The notes: generated by a model not told the origin, from the letters alone. DNA of 64,000 nucleotides from Amycolatopsis regifaucium (GCF_001613935.1 NZ_LQCI01000003.1:540500-604499), one strand, 5' to 3'; shown: positions 53,254 through 62,707, numbered from the stretch's first letter. Made by a program: numbers and translations.

Positions 53254-56201
53254 GGTTGCACCGGCTGGAGGTCGCCGCTTTCGGCCCGTACGCGGGCCGT
53301 GAGGTGGTGGACTTCGACGCGCTCGGCGCCGACGGCCTGTTCCTGCTGCACGGCGACACCGGCGCGGGGAAGACGACGCTGCTCGACGCCATCGCGTTCG
53401 CGTTGTTCGGCACGGTCCCCGGCGCTCGCGGCGAGGTCAAGCGGCTGCGCTGCGATCTCGCCGAGCCCGACCAGGTCACCGAGGTCGTCCTCGAACTGAC
53501 CGTGCAGGGCCAGCGGATGCGGATCGCGCGCAACCCCGAGTACCAGCGGCCCAAGCGGCGCGGCGAAGGAATGACCGTCCAGCAGGCGAAGGCGGTGCTG
53601 AACTGGGTCGGGACGGTGCCCGCCGGGCATGTCGCCGAAGGCATCACCCGCATCGACGAGGTCGCGCGCACGGTCGAGCGGCTCATCGGCATGACGCACG
53701 AGCAGTTCTTCCAGGTGGTGCTGCTCCCGCAGGGTGAATTCGCGCGCTTCCTGCGCGCGAACACGGCCGAACGGGAGGAGCTGCTGGAGCGGCTGTTCGG
53801 CACCGAGCGCTTCGCCGACGTCGAAGACTGGTTCGCGAACCTGCGCGCCGAACGCGGCCGGGAGTTGCAGGCGCGGCAGCAGTCGTTGCGGGAGTGGGTC
53901 GCGCGGTTCGCGCAGGTCGCCCAGCAGGAAGCGCCCGAAGAGGGACAGGCCGAGTGGATCGACGCGGTCCTCGCCGAATCGGCCCAGCGCGTCGCCGAGG
54001 CACGGGAACGGGAAGCCAAGGCGAGGACGGCGGCCAAGACCGCCGAGGCGATCTGGCAGGAGAACCGGTCCACCGCCGAACGCATCCGCCGGGTGCGGAC
54101 CGCGTACACCCGGCTCGCGGCGATCGCCGAACAGGCGGGGCAGCGCGCGGAGTGGGCGGAAGAGGTCGAGGCGGCCCATCGTGCGGCAGGCGTGGTCGCG
54201 GAGGCCGATCTCCTCGAACGCAGACTGGAGCAGCTCGCGGAGGCCGAGGCCACGGAAGCCCTCCGGGCCCGCGAAGTGCCTGATGCCGAGGACAGCTCCG
54301 CCGTCGAACTTCGCGCGCGTGCCGGTGGTTTGCGCGAGGAGGCCGGGGCGCTCGCCGAACTCGTGGCGGAAAGCGAGCAGCAGCAACGGGATCTGGTCCG
54401 CCGGGAGCAGCTGAACGCCGCCGCGGAAAAGGCGAAGAAGCAGGCCGAAAATTTCGCCGGCGAACTCGATTCGGCACCGGAGAAGGTCGCGGCAGTGCGT
54501 GCCGAGGTGGCCGCGGCCGCGGAAGCCGAAGCGAAACTCGACGGCGTGCGTACCCGCGTCGACGAGCTGTCCGCGCTGCTCCGCGACGCCGACGAGCTGC
54601 CGAACGCGCGGCAAGCCGTCGAGCGAGCCCGTATGACGGTCAGCGAAGCCGTGGACGTCCACCAGCGGGCCCGTCAGCATCGCCTGGATCTTCGCGAGCG
54701 CCGTCTCGACGGGATGGCGGCCGAACTCGCCGCCGGGCTGCACGCGGGCGAGAACTGCCCGGTCTGCGGCGCGACCGAACATCCGACGCCCGCCAAGCAC
54801 ACCGGCGGACTGGTCGATCCCGAAGACGAACGTCGCGCCGAACTCGCGGAGCAACAGGCCGACGGGCGGCGCGAGAAGGCGAAAGCCGCGTTGCTGGAAG
54901 CCGAAAACCGGCTGACGGTCCTGGTCGAGCGGCTGGGTGAGCACACCGCGGAGACGGTGCGGACCGGCCTCGGCGAGGCGCGGGAACTGGTCGCGTCGCT
55001 GTCGGAGTCGGCTCGTCGCAAGCCTGCTCTCGAGACGCGACTCCTCGAACTGGAGAAGACGATCGAGCGGCTGACCGATCAGCGCGGGGTGGCCGAGCGG
55101 CGGGTGGTCGAGGTCGCGACCGAGCTCCGAGGCCTCACGGAACGGCTGGCCGAACGGGAACGACGGCTGGAAAGCGCCCGAGGCGAGTTCGCCGACGTCG
55201 CCGCGCGACGGCGGCACCTGCTCGGCTTCGCGAGCCGCCTCGACGCGCTCGCCGAAGCGCGAATCGGCGTCGCCGGTGCCCGCGAACGCCGCGACGAGCA
55301 AGCGAAGCTGGTCGAGAAAGCGTTGCGTGCCAAGGGCTTCACGGATTTGGACGAGATGCGTGCCGCGGCTCGGCCGGAAGAACAGATCACGAAACTGGAG
55401 ACCAGCCTCGCCGACGCGAAGGTGATGGAGGAGACCGAGCGGCGCGCGCTGGCCGAACCGGAACTCTTCGGCATCTCGCCGGAGGATGAAATCGACGTCG
55501 CCGCCTCCGAGGAAGCGGCGCGGGACACGCGGGGCGAGGCCGAACAGGCTTTCGTGGCACTGCGGACGGCCACGGCGCGGCACACGGACCTGACCGGACT
55601 GTCCGAGCGGATGGCGTCGGTCATGGCGGAACTGGCGCCGGTCGAGGAGCGGTACCTCGAACTGAAGGCGCTGGCCGAGGTGGTCAACGGACGCGGGCAG
55701 AACGCGCGGAAGATGTCGCTGCGCTCGTACGTCCTCGCCGCCCGGCTGGAAGAGGTCGCGGTCGCCGCGACCCACCGCCTGCGGACGATGAGCCAGGGCC
55801 GCTACTCCTTCGTGCACTCGGACGCGGCAGGCGCCCGCGGCACCCGTGGCGGGCTCGGTCTCGACGTGCTCGACGACTATTCCGGCACCGTCCGGCCCGC
55901 GAAGACGCTTTCGGGTGGCGAGTCCTTCCTCGCGTCACTCTCGCTAGCGCTGGGGCTCGCCGATGTCGTCGCCGCCGAAACCGGCGGCGCGCTGCTGGAC
56001 ACCTTGTTCATCGACGAGGGCTTCGGCACCCTGGACGCCGAAACGCTCGATATCGTCATGAACATCCTCGACGAGCTTCGCGCCGGAGGGCGCGTGGTCG
56101 GGCTGGTCTCGCACGTCGAGGAGCTGCGGCAGCGGATCCCGACGCGGCTGCGGGTCCGGAAGTCGCGTACGGGCTCTTCGGTGGAGATCCACGCCGCCTA
56201 G
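53250..56201 (+). CDS. sbcC: SbcC (Rad50-like) SMC ATPase
   Basis: 983 residues. Walker A GDTGAGKT at 35-42, then the Q-loop region QVVLLPQGEFARFLRA; long coiled coils flank the zinc hook CPVC at 503-506 (ENCPVCGATEHPTP); the C-terminus has the ABC signature TLSGGESFLASLSLALGLADVV, Walker B LDTLFIDEGFGTLD and the H-loop GLVSHVEELRQRI. It forms the ATP-driven partner of SbcD, cutting palindrome-derived hairpins and protein-blocked ends. The ATG overlaps the sbcD stop. It ends beside a family A palindrome. The pairing of a palindrome-cutting complex with a palindrome-rich genome is worth noting. Confidence 0.95.
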   Translation: MRLHRLEVAAFGPYAGREVVDFDALGADGLFLLHGDTGAGKTTLLDAIAFALFGTVPGARGEVKRLRCDLAEPDQVTEVVLELTVQGQRMRIARNPEYQRPKRRGEGMTVQQAKAVLNWVGTVPAGHVAEGITRIDEVARTVERLIGMTHEQFFQVVLLPQGEFARFLRANTAEREELLERLFGTERFADVEDWFANLRAERGRELQARQQSLREWVARFAQVAQQEAPEEGQAEWIDAVLAESAQRVAEAREREAKARTAAKTAEAIWQENRSTAERIRRVRTAYTRLAAIAEQAGQRAEWAEEVEAAHRAAGVVAEADLLERRLEQLAEAEATEALRAREVPDAEDSSAVELRARAGGLREEAGALAELVAESEQQQRDLVRREQLNAAAEKAKKQAENFAGELDSAPEKVAAVRAEVAAAAEAEAKLDGVRTRVDELSALLRDADELPNARQAVERARMTVSEAVDVHQRARQHRLDLRERRLDGMAAELAAGLHAGENCPVCGATEHPTPAKHTGGLVDPEDERRAELAEQQADGRREKAKAALLEAENRLTVLVERLGEHTAETVRTGLGEARELVASLSESARRKPALETRLLELEKTIERLTDQRGVAERRVVEVATELRGLTERLAERERRLESARGEFADVAARRRHLLGFASRLDALAEARIGVAGARERRDEQAKLVEKALRAKGFTDLDEMRAAARPEEQITKLETSLADAKVMEETERRALAEPELFGISPEDEIDVAASEEAARDTRGEAEQAFVALRTATARHTDLTGLSERMASVMAELAPVEERYLELKALAEVVNGRGQNARKMSLRSYVLAARLEEVAVAATHRLRTMSQGRYSFVHSDAAGARGTRGGLGLDVLDDYSGTVRPAKTLSGGESFLASLSLALGLADVVAAETGGALLDTLFIDEGFGTLDAETLDIVMNILDELRAGGRVVGLVSHVEELRQRIPTRLRVRKSRTGSSVEIHAA

Positions 56202-56213
56202 ACCCGTTCTCTC

Positions 56214-56269
56214 GTGACATGAAAGGCCCCTTCATCGCAAAATTTGCAATGAAGGGCCTTTCATGTCAC
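56214..56269. terminator. 56-nt palindrome between convergent genes (family A, copy 4)
   Basis: Arms begin GTGACATGAAAGGCCCC around a CAAAATTTG centre with one mismatch. It lies 12 nt after the sbcC stop and 13 nt before the ogt stop. Confidence 0.75.
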
Positions 56270-56282
56270 TTGAGGGACGAGT

Positions 56283-56783
56283 TCAGGCGGCTTCGTGGGT
56301 CAGCAGCCACTGCTTCGCCGGAACACCCCACCGGAAGTTTCCCACCGCCCCACCGGTCCGCACCACCCGATGGCAGGGCACGAACAGCGCCGCCGCGTTC
56401 TTCGCGCATGCCGAGGCGGCCGCCCGCACCGCCGAGGGACTCCCCGCCAGCGCCGCGTATTCCGCATAGCTCACCGGCTCACCGGCTGGCACCTTCCGAA
56501 GGATTTCCCAAGCGTGCTCACGGAAAGCGCCGGACCGCTGCCGAACCTCGATGTCGGCGACGACGTCGAGATCACCGTCGTGGTACCGGCGGATCGCCGT
56601 GCTCACCGGCCCCAGATCTCGTCGTTGCTTCACCTCGCCGGGAGCCAGTGACGGCGAGATCAGCGACGTCAGCTCGCCGACGTCGCCGGTCCAGCCCGAG
56701 GCGAGCACGGCCCCGTCACCCGCCACCACGGCGGTGAACGGACCGATCTTCGTGTCCATTGTGGACCAATACGCGATACTCAT
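56283..56783 (-). CDS. ogt: Methylated-DNA-protein-cysteine methyltransferase
   Basis: 166 residues. Suicide repair of O6-alkylguanine: the acceptor is C137 in FVPCHRVVRTGG, with VPAGEPVSYAEYAALAGSPSAVRAAASACAKN (DNA-binding helix) before it and GGAVGNFRWGVPAKQWLL after it. A weak N-terminal RNase-H-like domain begins MSIAYWSTMDTKIGP. The ATG is preceded by AGGGA. It lies 16 nt after the ada-alkA gene, so both alkylation repair genes form one operon, as for Rv1316c-Rv1317c in M. tuberculosis, where AdaA-AlkA activates the set. Confidence 0.95.
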   Translation of the reverse strand: MSIAYWSTMDTKIGPFTAVVAGDGAVLASGWTGDVGELTSLISPSLAPGEVKQRRDLGPVSTAIRRYHDGDLDVVADIEVRQRSGAFREHAWEILRKVPAGEPVSYAEYAALAGSPSAVRAAASACAKNAAALFVPCHRVVRTGGAVGNFRWGVPAKQWLLTHEAA

Positions 56784-56799
56784 CAGTTCCCTTTCGAGG

Positions 56800-58245
56800 T
56801 CAAGCGCGCCACAGGTACATGCCGGCGTACGAGGACCATGGCTGCCAGGCCCGTCCGCGTTCGGCCAGCGTCTTTTCGTCGTCGGCGATGCCCAGCGCGG
56901 CCGCTCCCCGGCGCAGCGCCGGATCACCGGTCAGGAGGACGTCCGGCGCGCCCAGCACACGCATCAGGACGTAGTCCGCGGTCCGCGGCCCGATTCCGGG
57001 CAGATCGAGCAGCTCAGCTCGTAATTCCATCGGGTCACGGCCGACGTGGACCGAAACGTCCTCCGCCAGCGCCCGGGCCACCGCGGCCACTCGCCCAGGG
57101 CCGTGTTCGGCGACCTGCGCGGCCGTCGGGAACACCGTGGTCACCCCTTCCAGCGACTCGTCGCAGCTGGGCACGCGTTCGCCGAGGGCGTCGGCGAGTG
57201 ACGCCGCCTCGGCGGTGGACAGCAGCGCGCGCAGCACGAGTTCGTCCCCGTCGACCGCGCCGGGCACCCGGATTCCCGGGATCGCCTCGACCAGCGGCGC
57301 GAGCGCCGGGTCGGCCCCGAGGACCCGTGTGACCGCCTCGGGGTCGGCGTCGAGATCGAACAGCCGCCGCACCCTGGCCACCGCGCTGCTCAGATCGCGC
57401 AGGTCGGTGAGCCGCAGGTCGCAGAGGATGTGGTCGTCCTTCGCCGTCAGCCACACCACGCCGGAGCCGTGCGCCAGCCGCAGCGTGCGCCCGTAGCCGG
57501 TCACCCCGGTCTCGTCACGCGTCAGGTGCTCGACGCCGGGTACCGCCCGATCGGCCAGGAAGTCCAGCACCCCGGCGGCGTCGAAGGGTCTGCGGAACGG
57601 CAGCCGCAGGCTCAGGCGGGTCCCGGTCGGCAATTCCTTGGCCCTGCGACGGCGCAGGCTCGCGGCCCGAAGCTGCGAAGGCGTCGTCGCGAACACCTCG
57701 CGGATCGTCTCGTTGAACTGGCGGACACTGGAGAAGCCCGCCGCGAACGCGACGTCGGTCAGCGGGAGCCCGGACATCTCGATCAGCAGCCGGGCCGAAT
57801 GCGCCCGGTGCGCCCTGGCCAGCGCGAGCGGTCCGGCCCCGAGTTCCGCGGTGAGGACGCGCCCGAGCTGGCGTTCGGAATAACCGAGCCGCCGCGCGAG
57901 CCCCGGGACGCCGTCGCGTTCGACGGTCCCGTCCGAGATGAGCCGCATCGCCCGTGCGGCGAGGTCGGCCCGGATGTCCCAGTCGGGTGAGCCGGGGACG
58001 GCGTCGGGGAGGCAGCGCCGGCAGGCGCGGAAGCCGTTGGCCTGCGCGGCGGCCGAGGTCGGGTAGAAGCGGACATTCTGTGGTTTCGGCGTCGACGCGG
58101 GGCAGGACGGGCGGCAGTAGATCCCGGTGGTGCGCACGGCCATGATGAACTGTCCGTCGAAGCGGGAATCACGGGCGGCGACGGCACGGTAACACCGTTC
58201 GGTGTCACGCCACACGGCCCGCTCGGCCAGCGTCTGCTCGGTCAT
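56800..58245 (-). CDS. alkA: Ada-AlkA fusion: alkylation sensor/regulator and 3-methyladenine glycosylase
   Basis: 481 residues. N-terminal AdaA zinc domain with C44, C48, C75, C78 (GIYCRPSCPA, FRACRRCLP), the spacing of E. coli Ada where the first cysteine takes the methyl from phosphotriesters; an AraC helix-turn-helix (LARRLGYSERQLGRVL, LPLTDVAFAAGFSSVRQFNETIREVF); then AlkA N-terminal domain and the HhH-GPD glycosylase (LDLPGIGPRTADYVLMRVLGAPDVLLTGDPAL with the catalytic Asp). Thus it senses alkylation, activates transcription and excises 3-methyladenine. Start at MTEQTLAERAVW; upstream residues overlap the ychF promoter. Orthologue of mycobacterial AlkA (Rv1317c). Confidence 0.94.
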   Translation of the reverse strand: MTEQTLAERAVWRDTERCYRAVAARDSRFDGQFIMAVRTTGIYCRPSCPASTPKPQNVRFYPTSAAAQANGFRACRRCLPDAVPGSPDWDIRADLAARAMRLISDGTVERDGVPGLARRLGYSERQLGRVLTAELGAGPLALARAHRAHSARLLIEMSGLPLTDVAFAAGFSSVRQFNETIREVFATTPSQLRAASLRRRRAKELPTGTRLSLRLPFRRPFDAAGVLDFLADRAVPGVEHLTRDETGVTGYGRTLRLAHGSGVVWLTAKDDHILCDLRLTDLRDLSSAVARVRRLFDLDADPEAVTRVLGADPALAPLVEAIPGIRVPGAVDGDELVLRALLSTAEAASLADALGERVPSCDESLEGVTTVFPTAAQVAEHGPGRVAAVARALAEDVSVHVGRDPMELRAELLDLPGIGPRTADYVLMRVLGAPDVLLTGDPALRRGAAALGIADDEKTLAERGRAWQPWSSYAGMYLWRA

Positions 58246-58347
58246 GACGTCGATCGTGCCACCAGGTCGAGGGCCCGGCTGGCGGAAATCCGACACGGCG
58301 ATCCGGGCCTCGGCGACCGGCACCGGGAGCGGGCGGCGGGCGGCACG

Positions 58348-58353
58348 TAGACT
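58348..58353 (+). promoter_or_regulatory. Leaderless -10 box for ychF
   Basis: TAGACT, 8 nt before GTG 58362; no ribosome binding site. Confidence 0.55.
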
Positions 58354-58361
58354 TCTGGCCC

Positions 58362-59444
<1,083 letters not shown>

Positions 59445-59488
59445 AGATGTCGTGGTACGGCGGGTGAGCCCGGTAGCCGCATGGCCGT

Positions 59489-59522
59489 GAAGGACTCTTG
59501 GGCGGAGGCCCTCAAGGAGTCC
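59489..59522. terminator. Hairpin after ychF (family F)
   Basis: AGGACTCTTG pairs with CAAGGAGTCCT (one bulge) around a GC-rich loop, 45 nt after the ychF stop. It is followed 16 nt later by the family B palindrome, so the convergent interval holds two stacked stem-loops. Confidence 0.6.
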
Positions 59523-59537
59523 TCCACACCTTCCCCG

Positions 59538-59592
59538 TACATGAAGGCCCCCTTCCTTGCGCCTAGCGCAAGGAAGGGGGCCATCATGTACG
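59538..59592. terminator. 55-nt palindrome between convergent genes (family B, copy 3)
   Basis: 26-nt arms starting GTACATGAAGGCCCCC, loop CTA (the complement of the TAG loop in copy 2, so the unit is inserted in the other orientation); one mismatch. Between ychF (+) and the M28 peptidase (-). 59593-59673 has nothing else visible. Confidence 0.75.
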
Positions 59593-59673
59593 TCACGCGA
59601 GCAAGACCGCAGGTGGCGGGTAGGTATCTAAGAGAGGGTTCGTTCTAACGACCCAAATCACTCACGAGTCCTT

Positions 59674-61035
59674 CTACTTTCGCAGCAGACTGTACGCCGC
59701 CGACCCGATCAGCTCCAGCGAGACCTGAAGCCGCTCAAGGGAAACGTTGTCCTTGATGGTGTCTTCCGGCGTGTGGTAGGTCGGCTCCAGCAGTGCCGGG
59801 CCGGCCTCGCCGCGCCAGCTGAAGTTGCCCGACGCGATCCCGCGCTCGAAGAACGGCACGTGGTCGCTCGAACCGCGTGCGACCGGGCCCTTGACCCGCG
59901 GGTCGTAGCCGAGCCGCTTGGCGGCGGCGTTGACGGCCGCGGTCGTGGCGTTGTCGGCACCGTCGACCGAAAGCAGCCAGTAGGTGATCGCCGGGTCCCA
60001 GCTGGTGGCGACCATGTCGTTCTGGAAGCAGCCCGCGATCCGCTTCGCCTCCGGATCGGACAGCTGCGACACGTAGTGCCGCGAACCGATCAGCCCGTAC
60101 TCCTCCGAGCCCCACAGCGCGAACCGCAGCGTCTTGTTCGTCGGCAGATACCGCAGGACGCGTGCGAGTTCGAGGCACAGCACGGTGCCGCTGCCGTCGT
60201 CGTTCGCGCCGGGAGAGCCGGGGACGCTGTCGTAGTGCGCGGTCACCATGACCACGCCGTCGTCCTTGCCGGGGAATGTGGCCGGGCGTTCGGCGATGAT
60301 GTTGTGCGAGGTCAGGTTCTTGTGGTGGACGGCCGACGCCTTCACCGTCACCGAGCCCTTGGCCAGGCGTTCACGCAGGCGCTCCACCTGGACCTGGGCC
60401 AGCCCGAGCACCGGGATGGTGACCGGGGTGGCGAGCGTCGGGGAGAACGCCGACAGCTTGCGTGCCGGGTCGGCGCCGATGCGGCCGAGCAGTACGGCGA
60501 CGGCACCGCGCTGCGCGGCCGTCAGGTAGGCGTCCGCCTTGTTCGCCACGGCCGCGATCAGCACGATCTTGCCGGTCAGGTCATCGGGCAGGGTGGTCCC
60601 GTCTCCGGCGTCGACGACGACCGCTTCGCGCGTGACGTCCTGCGCGCCCTGCGGCGACGAGCCGGTCTGCCAGCTGTCGCGTCCGATCGACAGGGCACCC
60701 AGGAACTTGTCGGCGATCGGGAACGGCTGCACCGTGACCTGGTAGCGCAGGTCACGCAGCACCTTCGCGATGTAGTCCTTGGCACGCAGTTCGCCTTCGG
60801 TGCCGGCGATGCGCGGACCGATCCGGTCGCTGAGCACCCGCAGATGCTCCAGCGCCCGCCGCGACCGGACCCGGGCGACCACGGGATAGTCGCCGAAGTC
60901 CAGCGACGGCGGGAACTGCGCGCCCGGACGCTGTTGCGTGGCCGCGGCGGCGGTGCCGGGGTTCAGCCCGATCGTCGCCGCGCCCGCCAGTGCCACCGCG
61001 CCCGCGAGCACCTCACGCCTGCGCAGACCTGCCAT
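59674..61035 (-). CDS. Exported M28-family zinc aminopeptidase
   Basis: 453 residues. N-terminal signal MAGLRRREVLAGAVALAGAATIGLNPGTAAAA, with the Arg cluster before a moderately hydrophobic core suggesting Tat export. A PA (protease-associated) insert around IVLIAAVANKADAYLTAAQRGAVAVLLG precedes the M28 core: MVTAHYDSVPGSPGANDDGSG (zinc His and Asp), LRFALWGSEEYGLIGSRHYV (catalytic Glu), FQNDMVATSW, and late SSDHVPFFERGIASGNFSW plus PTYHTPEDTIKDNV. Comparable to Streptomyces griseus aminopeptidase-like proteins; peptides or amino acid substrates at the cell surface. Convergent with ychF. Confidence 0.92.
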   Translation of the reverse strand: MAGLRRREVLAGAVALAGAATIGLNPGTAAAATQQRPGAQFPPSLDFGDYPVVARVRSRRALEHLRVLSDRIGPRIAGTEGELRAKDYIAKVLRDLRYQVTVQPFPIADKFLGALSIGRDSWQTGSSPQGAQDVTREAVVVDAGDGTTLPDDLTGKIVLIAAVANKADAYLTAAQRGAVAVLLGRIGADPARKLSAFSPTLATPVTIPVLGLAQVQVERLRERLAKGSVTVKASAVHHKNLTSHNIIAERPATFPGKDDGVVMVTAHYDSVPGSPGANDDGSGTVLCLELARVLRYLPTNKTLRFALWGSEEYGLIGSRHYVSQLSDPEAKRIAGCFQNDMVATSWDPAITYWLLSVDGADNATTAAVNAAAKRLGYDPRVKGPVARGSSDHVPFFERGIASGNFSWRGEAGPALLEPTYHTPEDTIKDNVSLERLQVSLELIGSAAYSLLRK

Positions 61036-61149
61036 GGAACACCCCTCACTTCTCGGGAAACCTTCGTTCGAGTAGCTAAGAGACGCGCGGCCCGGAGAGC
61101 AACCTCCGATCGTCCCCTTTTTCCGCTTCAGCGAGGGCGCCGATCACTC

Positions 61150-61614
61150 CTACGCGGACCTGCGTAGGGGTTCGCCGAGGACTGCGGTGAGTTCCGCCGA
61201 AATCGCGGTCACCAGTTCGTCGCCGAATACGCAGAGCGTGTACTCCCACGGATGCCCGAACGTGCCGAGCCGGAAGTCCGGCGTGAGGTAGATGTAGTAG
61301 TCGCCGTCCGGGAACGGGCTGAGCGGCCAGTCTTCCGCGGCGGTCGGGAACCGGTACGCGTCGTGGTGCCAATCGAGCGCGTACAGCTCGTCGGCGCAGG
61401 CGGTCAGACCCCGTCGGACCACGGAAACCAGCCGGTCCAGCAGCAGGTACTCCGGGTCGTCGTCGAGGGCGGTCAGGCTCCAGGTCACCGAACCCGGCGG
61501 CTCGCTGATCCCGGGCCACTGGAACCGGTTCGTGCTGGGCCGGAAGGCGAAGTCCGCGTAGAAGCGGTGCCATACCTGGCGGTGGTCGGAGTCTCCGAGG
61601 GTCTCGACGCTCAC
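61150..61614 (-). CDS. DUF2716 family protein
   Basis: 154 residues. Family pattern: VWHRFYADFAFRPSTNRFQWPGISEPPGSVTWSLTAL, ADELYALDWHHDAYRFPTAAEDWPLSPFPDGDYYIYLTPDFRLGTFGHPWEYTLCVFGDEL. This matches DUF2716 (many Streptomyces and Bacillus copies), sometimes grouped with immunity-like proteins but without proven function. Start GTG; TATCTT lies 6 nt upstream on its strand with no ribosome binding site. It is divergent from the antitoxin-Doc operon across 50 nt. No signal peptide or membrane segment. Confidence 0.8.
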   Translation of the reverse strand: MSVETLGDSDHRQVWHRFYADFAFRPSTNRFQWPGISEPPGSVTWSLTALDDDPEYLLLDRLVSVVRRGLTACADELYALDWHHDAYRFPTAAEDWPLSPFPDGDYYIYLTPDFRLGTFGHPWEYTLCVFGDELVTAISAELTAVLGEPLRRSA

Positions 61615-61620
61615 CCGGGG

Positions 61621-61626
61621 AAGATA
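61621..61626 (-). promoter_or_regulatory. Leaderless -10 box for the DUF2716 gene
   Basis: TATCTT on the minus strand, 6 nt before GTG 61614; shares the intergenic region with the antitoxin operator at 61641-61653. Confidence 0.5.
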
Positions 61627-61640
61627 CGCGCAGCACGTGC

Positions 61641-61657
61641 TACCAGAGTGGTATCAT
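61641..61657 (+). promoter_or_regulatory. Operator overlapping the leaderless promoter of the antitoxin-Doc operon
   Basis: The palindrome TACCAGAGTGGTA (61641-61653) overlaps a TATCAT -10 box (61652-61657) that lies 7 nt before GTG 61665. Binding of the antitoxin (or antitoxin-Doc complex) here would directly block RNA polymerase, the usual autoregulation of type II systems. Inferred from position and symmetry. Confidence 0.6.
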
Positions 61658-61664
61658 CGACGGC

Positions 61665-61868
61665 GTGGCCATGACCCTGAGGTTGAACGACGAGCAGGAG
61701 CGCGCGCTCGCCTTGCTGGCCGAGGCCGACGGCGTGAGCAAGCACGAAGCCACGGTTCGCGCCATCATCGAGGCCGCCGGACGCCGCGTTCGCGATGATC
61801 GTGTCCGCGCGCTGTCGAAGGACGGCCGAGAGCGCTATGCCGCACTGCTCGACCGCCTCGCCCAGTGA
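61665..61868 (+). CDS. Ribbon-helix-helix-type antitoxin of a Doc toxin
   Basis: 67 residues: MTLRLNDEQERALALLAEADGVSKHEATVRAIIEAAGRRVRDDRVRALSKDGRERYAALLDRLAQ. The N-terminal beta-strand and two helices (TLRLNDEQERALALLAEADGVSKHEATVRAIIEA) fit a ribbon-helix-helix DNA-binding domain; the C-terminal basic helix would cover the toxin. It is not a Phd-fold protein although its partner is Doc-like. Start GTG 61665 (leaderless) or ATG 61671. The stop overlaps the toxin start as GTGA. Autoregulation through the adjacent palindrome is likely. Confidence 0.85.
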   Translation: MAMTLRLNDEQERALALLAEADGVSKHEATVRAIIEAAGRRVRDDRVRALSKDGRERYAALLDRLAQ

Positions 61869-62245
61869 TCGAGTATCTCACCGTCGAAGACCTCCTGACG
61901 CTCGCTGAAGATCTCCGGGTGCCCAAGGTTCGTGACCTCGGGTTGCTCGACTCCGCCGCGCATCGTCCGCAGGCTTCGTTGATGGGCCGGGACGCGTATC
62001 CGACGCTGCACGAAAAAGCCGCGGTCCTGTTGGAGTCGGTCGTTCGCAACCACCCGCTCATCGACGGCAACAAGCGTCTTTCCTGGATGGCGACGTTCGT
62101 CTTCTACGGGCTCAACGGCCACGATCTCGACGCGCCGGAAGACGACGCCTACGACCTGGTGATCGCGATGTCCACCGGCTCGCGTACCTATCGGGAAGCC
62201 GCGGCCGAACTGGCGGCGTGGACGAGGGTAACTTCGAACGGGTGA
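61865..62245 (+). CDS. doc: Doc/Fic-family toxin
   Basis: 126 residues. The Fic-fold motif is HPLIDGNKRLSW with H63, D67 and the GNKR loop (68-71); DLRVPKVRDLGLLDSAAHRPQASLMGRDAYPTLHEKAAVLLESVVRNHP precedes it, as in phage P1 Doc. Doc proteins are kinases that phosphorylate elongation factor Tu on a conserved threonine and halt translation. The GTG start overlaps the antitoxin stop. It is followed, again with a GTGA overlap, by an HxlR-type regulator, which is unusual. Residues for the ATP beta-phosphate loop appear intact, so the toxin should be active. Confidence 0.92.
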   Translation: MIEYLTVEDLLTLAEDLRVPKVRDLGLLDSAAHRPQASLMGRDAYPTLHEKAAVLLESVVRNHPLIDGNKRLSWMATFVFYGLNGHDLDAPEDDAYDLVIAMSTGSRTYREAAAELAAWTRVTSNG

Positions 62246-62601
62246 AGCCGTTGAGTCCCGACATGTTCGCGCCCGGTTGCCCGTCGAAGCTGACGCCGTT
62301 CCGGATCGGCGACAAGTGGGCGGGTCTGGTCGTGCTGTGCCTGGAGGAAGGATCGCGCCGGTTCTCCGAGCTGCGGGTGCCGCTGCGGGGCGTCACATCG
62401 AAGGTTCTCACGGAAACCCTGAGGGCCTTGGAGCGCGACGGCATGATCACGCGGACGGCGTACGACGAGACGCCGCCGCGAGTGGAGTACGAGCTCACCT
62501 CGCTCGGCCGGACGTTGTTCGAGCCGATCGAGGCGTGCCGCGAGTGGGCGGCGAAGCACCTTCCGGAGCTTGTCGCCGCCCGCGAGGCGTACTCAGGATA
62601 A
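62242..62601 (+). CDS. HxlR-family regulator coupled to the Doc toxin gene
   Basis: 119 residues. Winged helix: FRIGDKWAGLVVLCLEEGSRRFSELRVPLRGVTSKVLTETLRALERDGMITRTAYDETPPRVEYELTSLGRTLFEPIEACREWAAKHLPEL matches HxlR/MarR-like one-component regulators. A cysteine near the start (FAPGCPSKL) sits where HxlR redox sensors carry theirs. The GTG at 62242 overlaps the doc stop as GTGA; an in-frame GTG at 62218 and an ATG at 62263 are alternatives. As third gene of an antitoxin-toxin operon it may tie the module to redox or metabolite signals, or simply be a neighbour. Confidence 0.82.
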   Translation: MKPLSPDMFAPGCPSKLTPFRIGDKWAGLVVLCLEEGSRRFSELRVPLRGVTSKVLTETLRALERDGMITRTAYDETPPRVEYELTSLGRTLFEPIEACREWAAKHLPELVAAREAYSG

Positions 62602-62605
62602 AAAG

Positions 62606-62707
62606 CTAGCCGAGAAGACCCAGCACCAAGATCGTCAGCAGCGTGATCGCGGTGGCGAAGGCGGTCACCCAGGCGCGCTGGGCGGCGGTGATGGAGGCGT
62701 TGTTCAC
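62606..62707 (-). CDS. 33-residue single-pass membrane protein
   Basis: Frame MNNASITAAQRAWVTAFATAITLLTILVLGLLG with GTG start. A short polar N-terminus, then one hydrophobic helix of about 20 residues to the very end. A GGGGA stretch about six bases before the start serves as ribosome binding site. Too short for most gene finders. Ends 5 nt after the HxlR stop on the other strand. No homologue is named; such tiny membrane proteins are common regulators or structural stabilisers. Unproven. Confidence 0.45.
   Translation of the reverse strand: MNNASITAAQRAWVTAFATAITLLTILVLGLLG

Noticed and set aside
52785-55817. A 1010-codon minus-strand frame over sbcD-sbcC
   Set aside because: Antisense shadow of a well-conserved SbcC with Walker, zinc hook and signature motifs.
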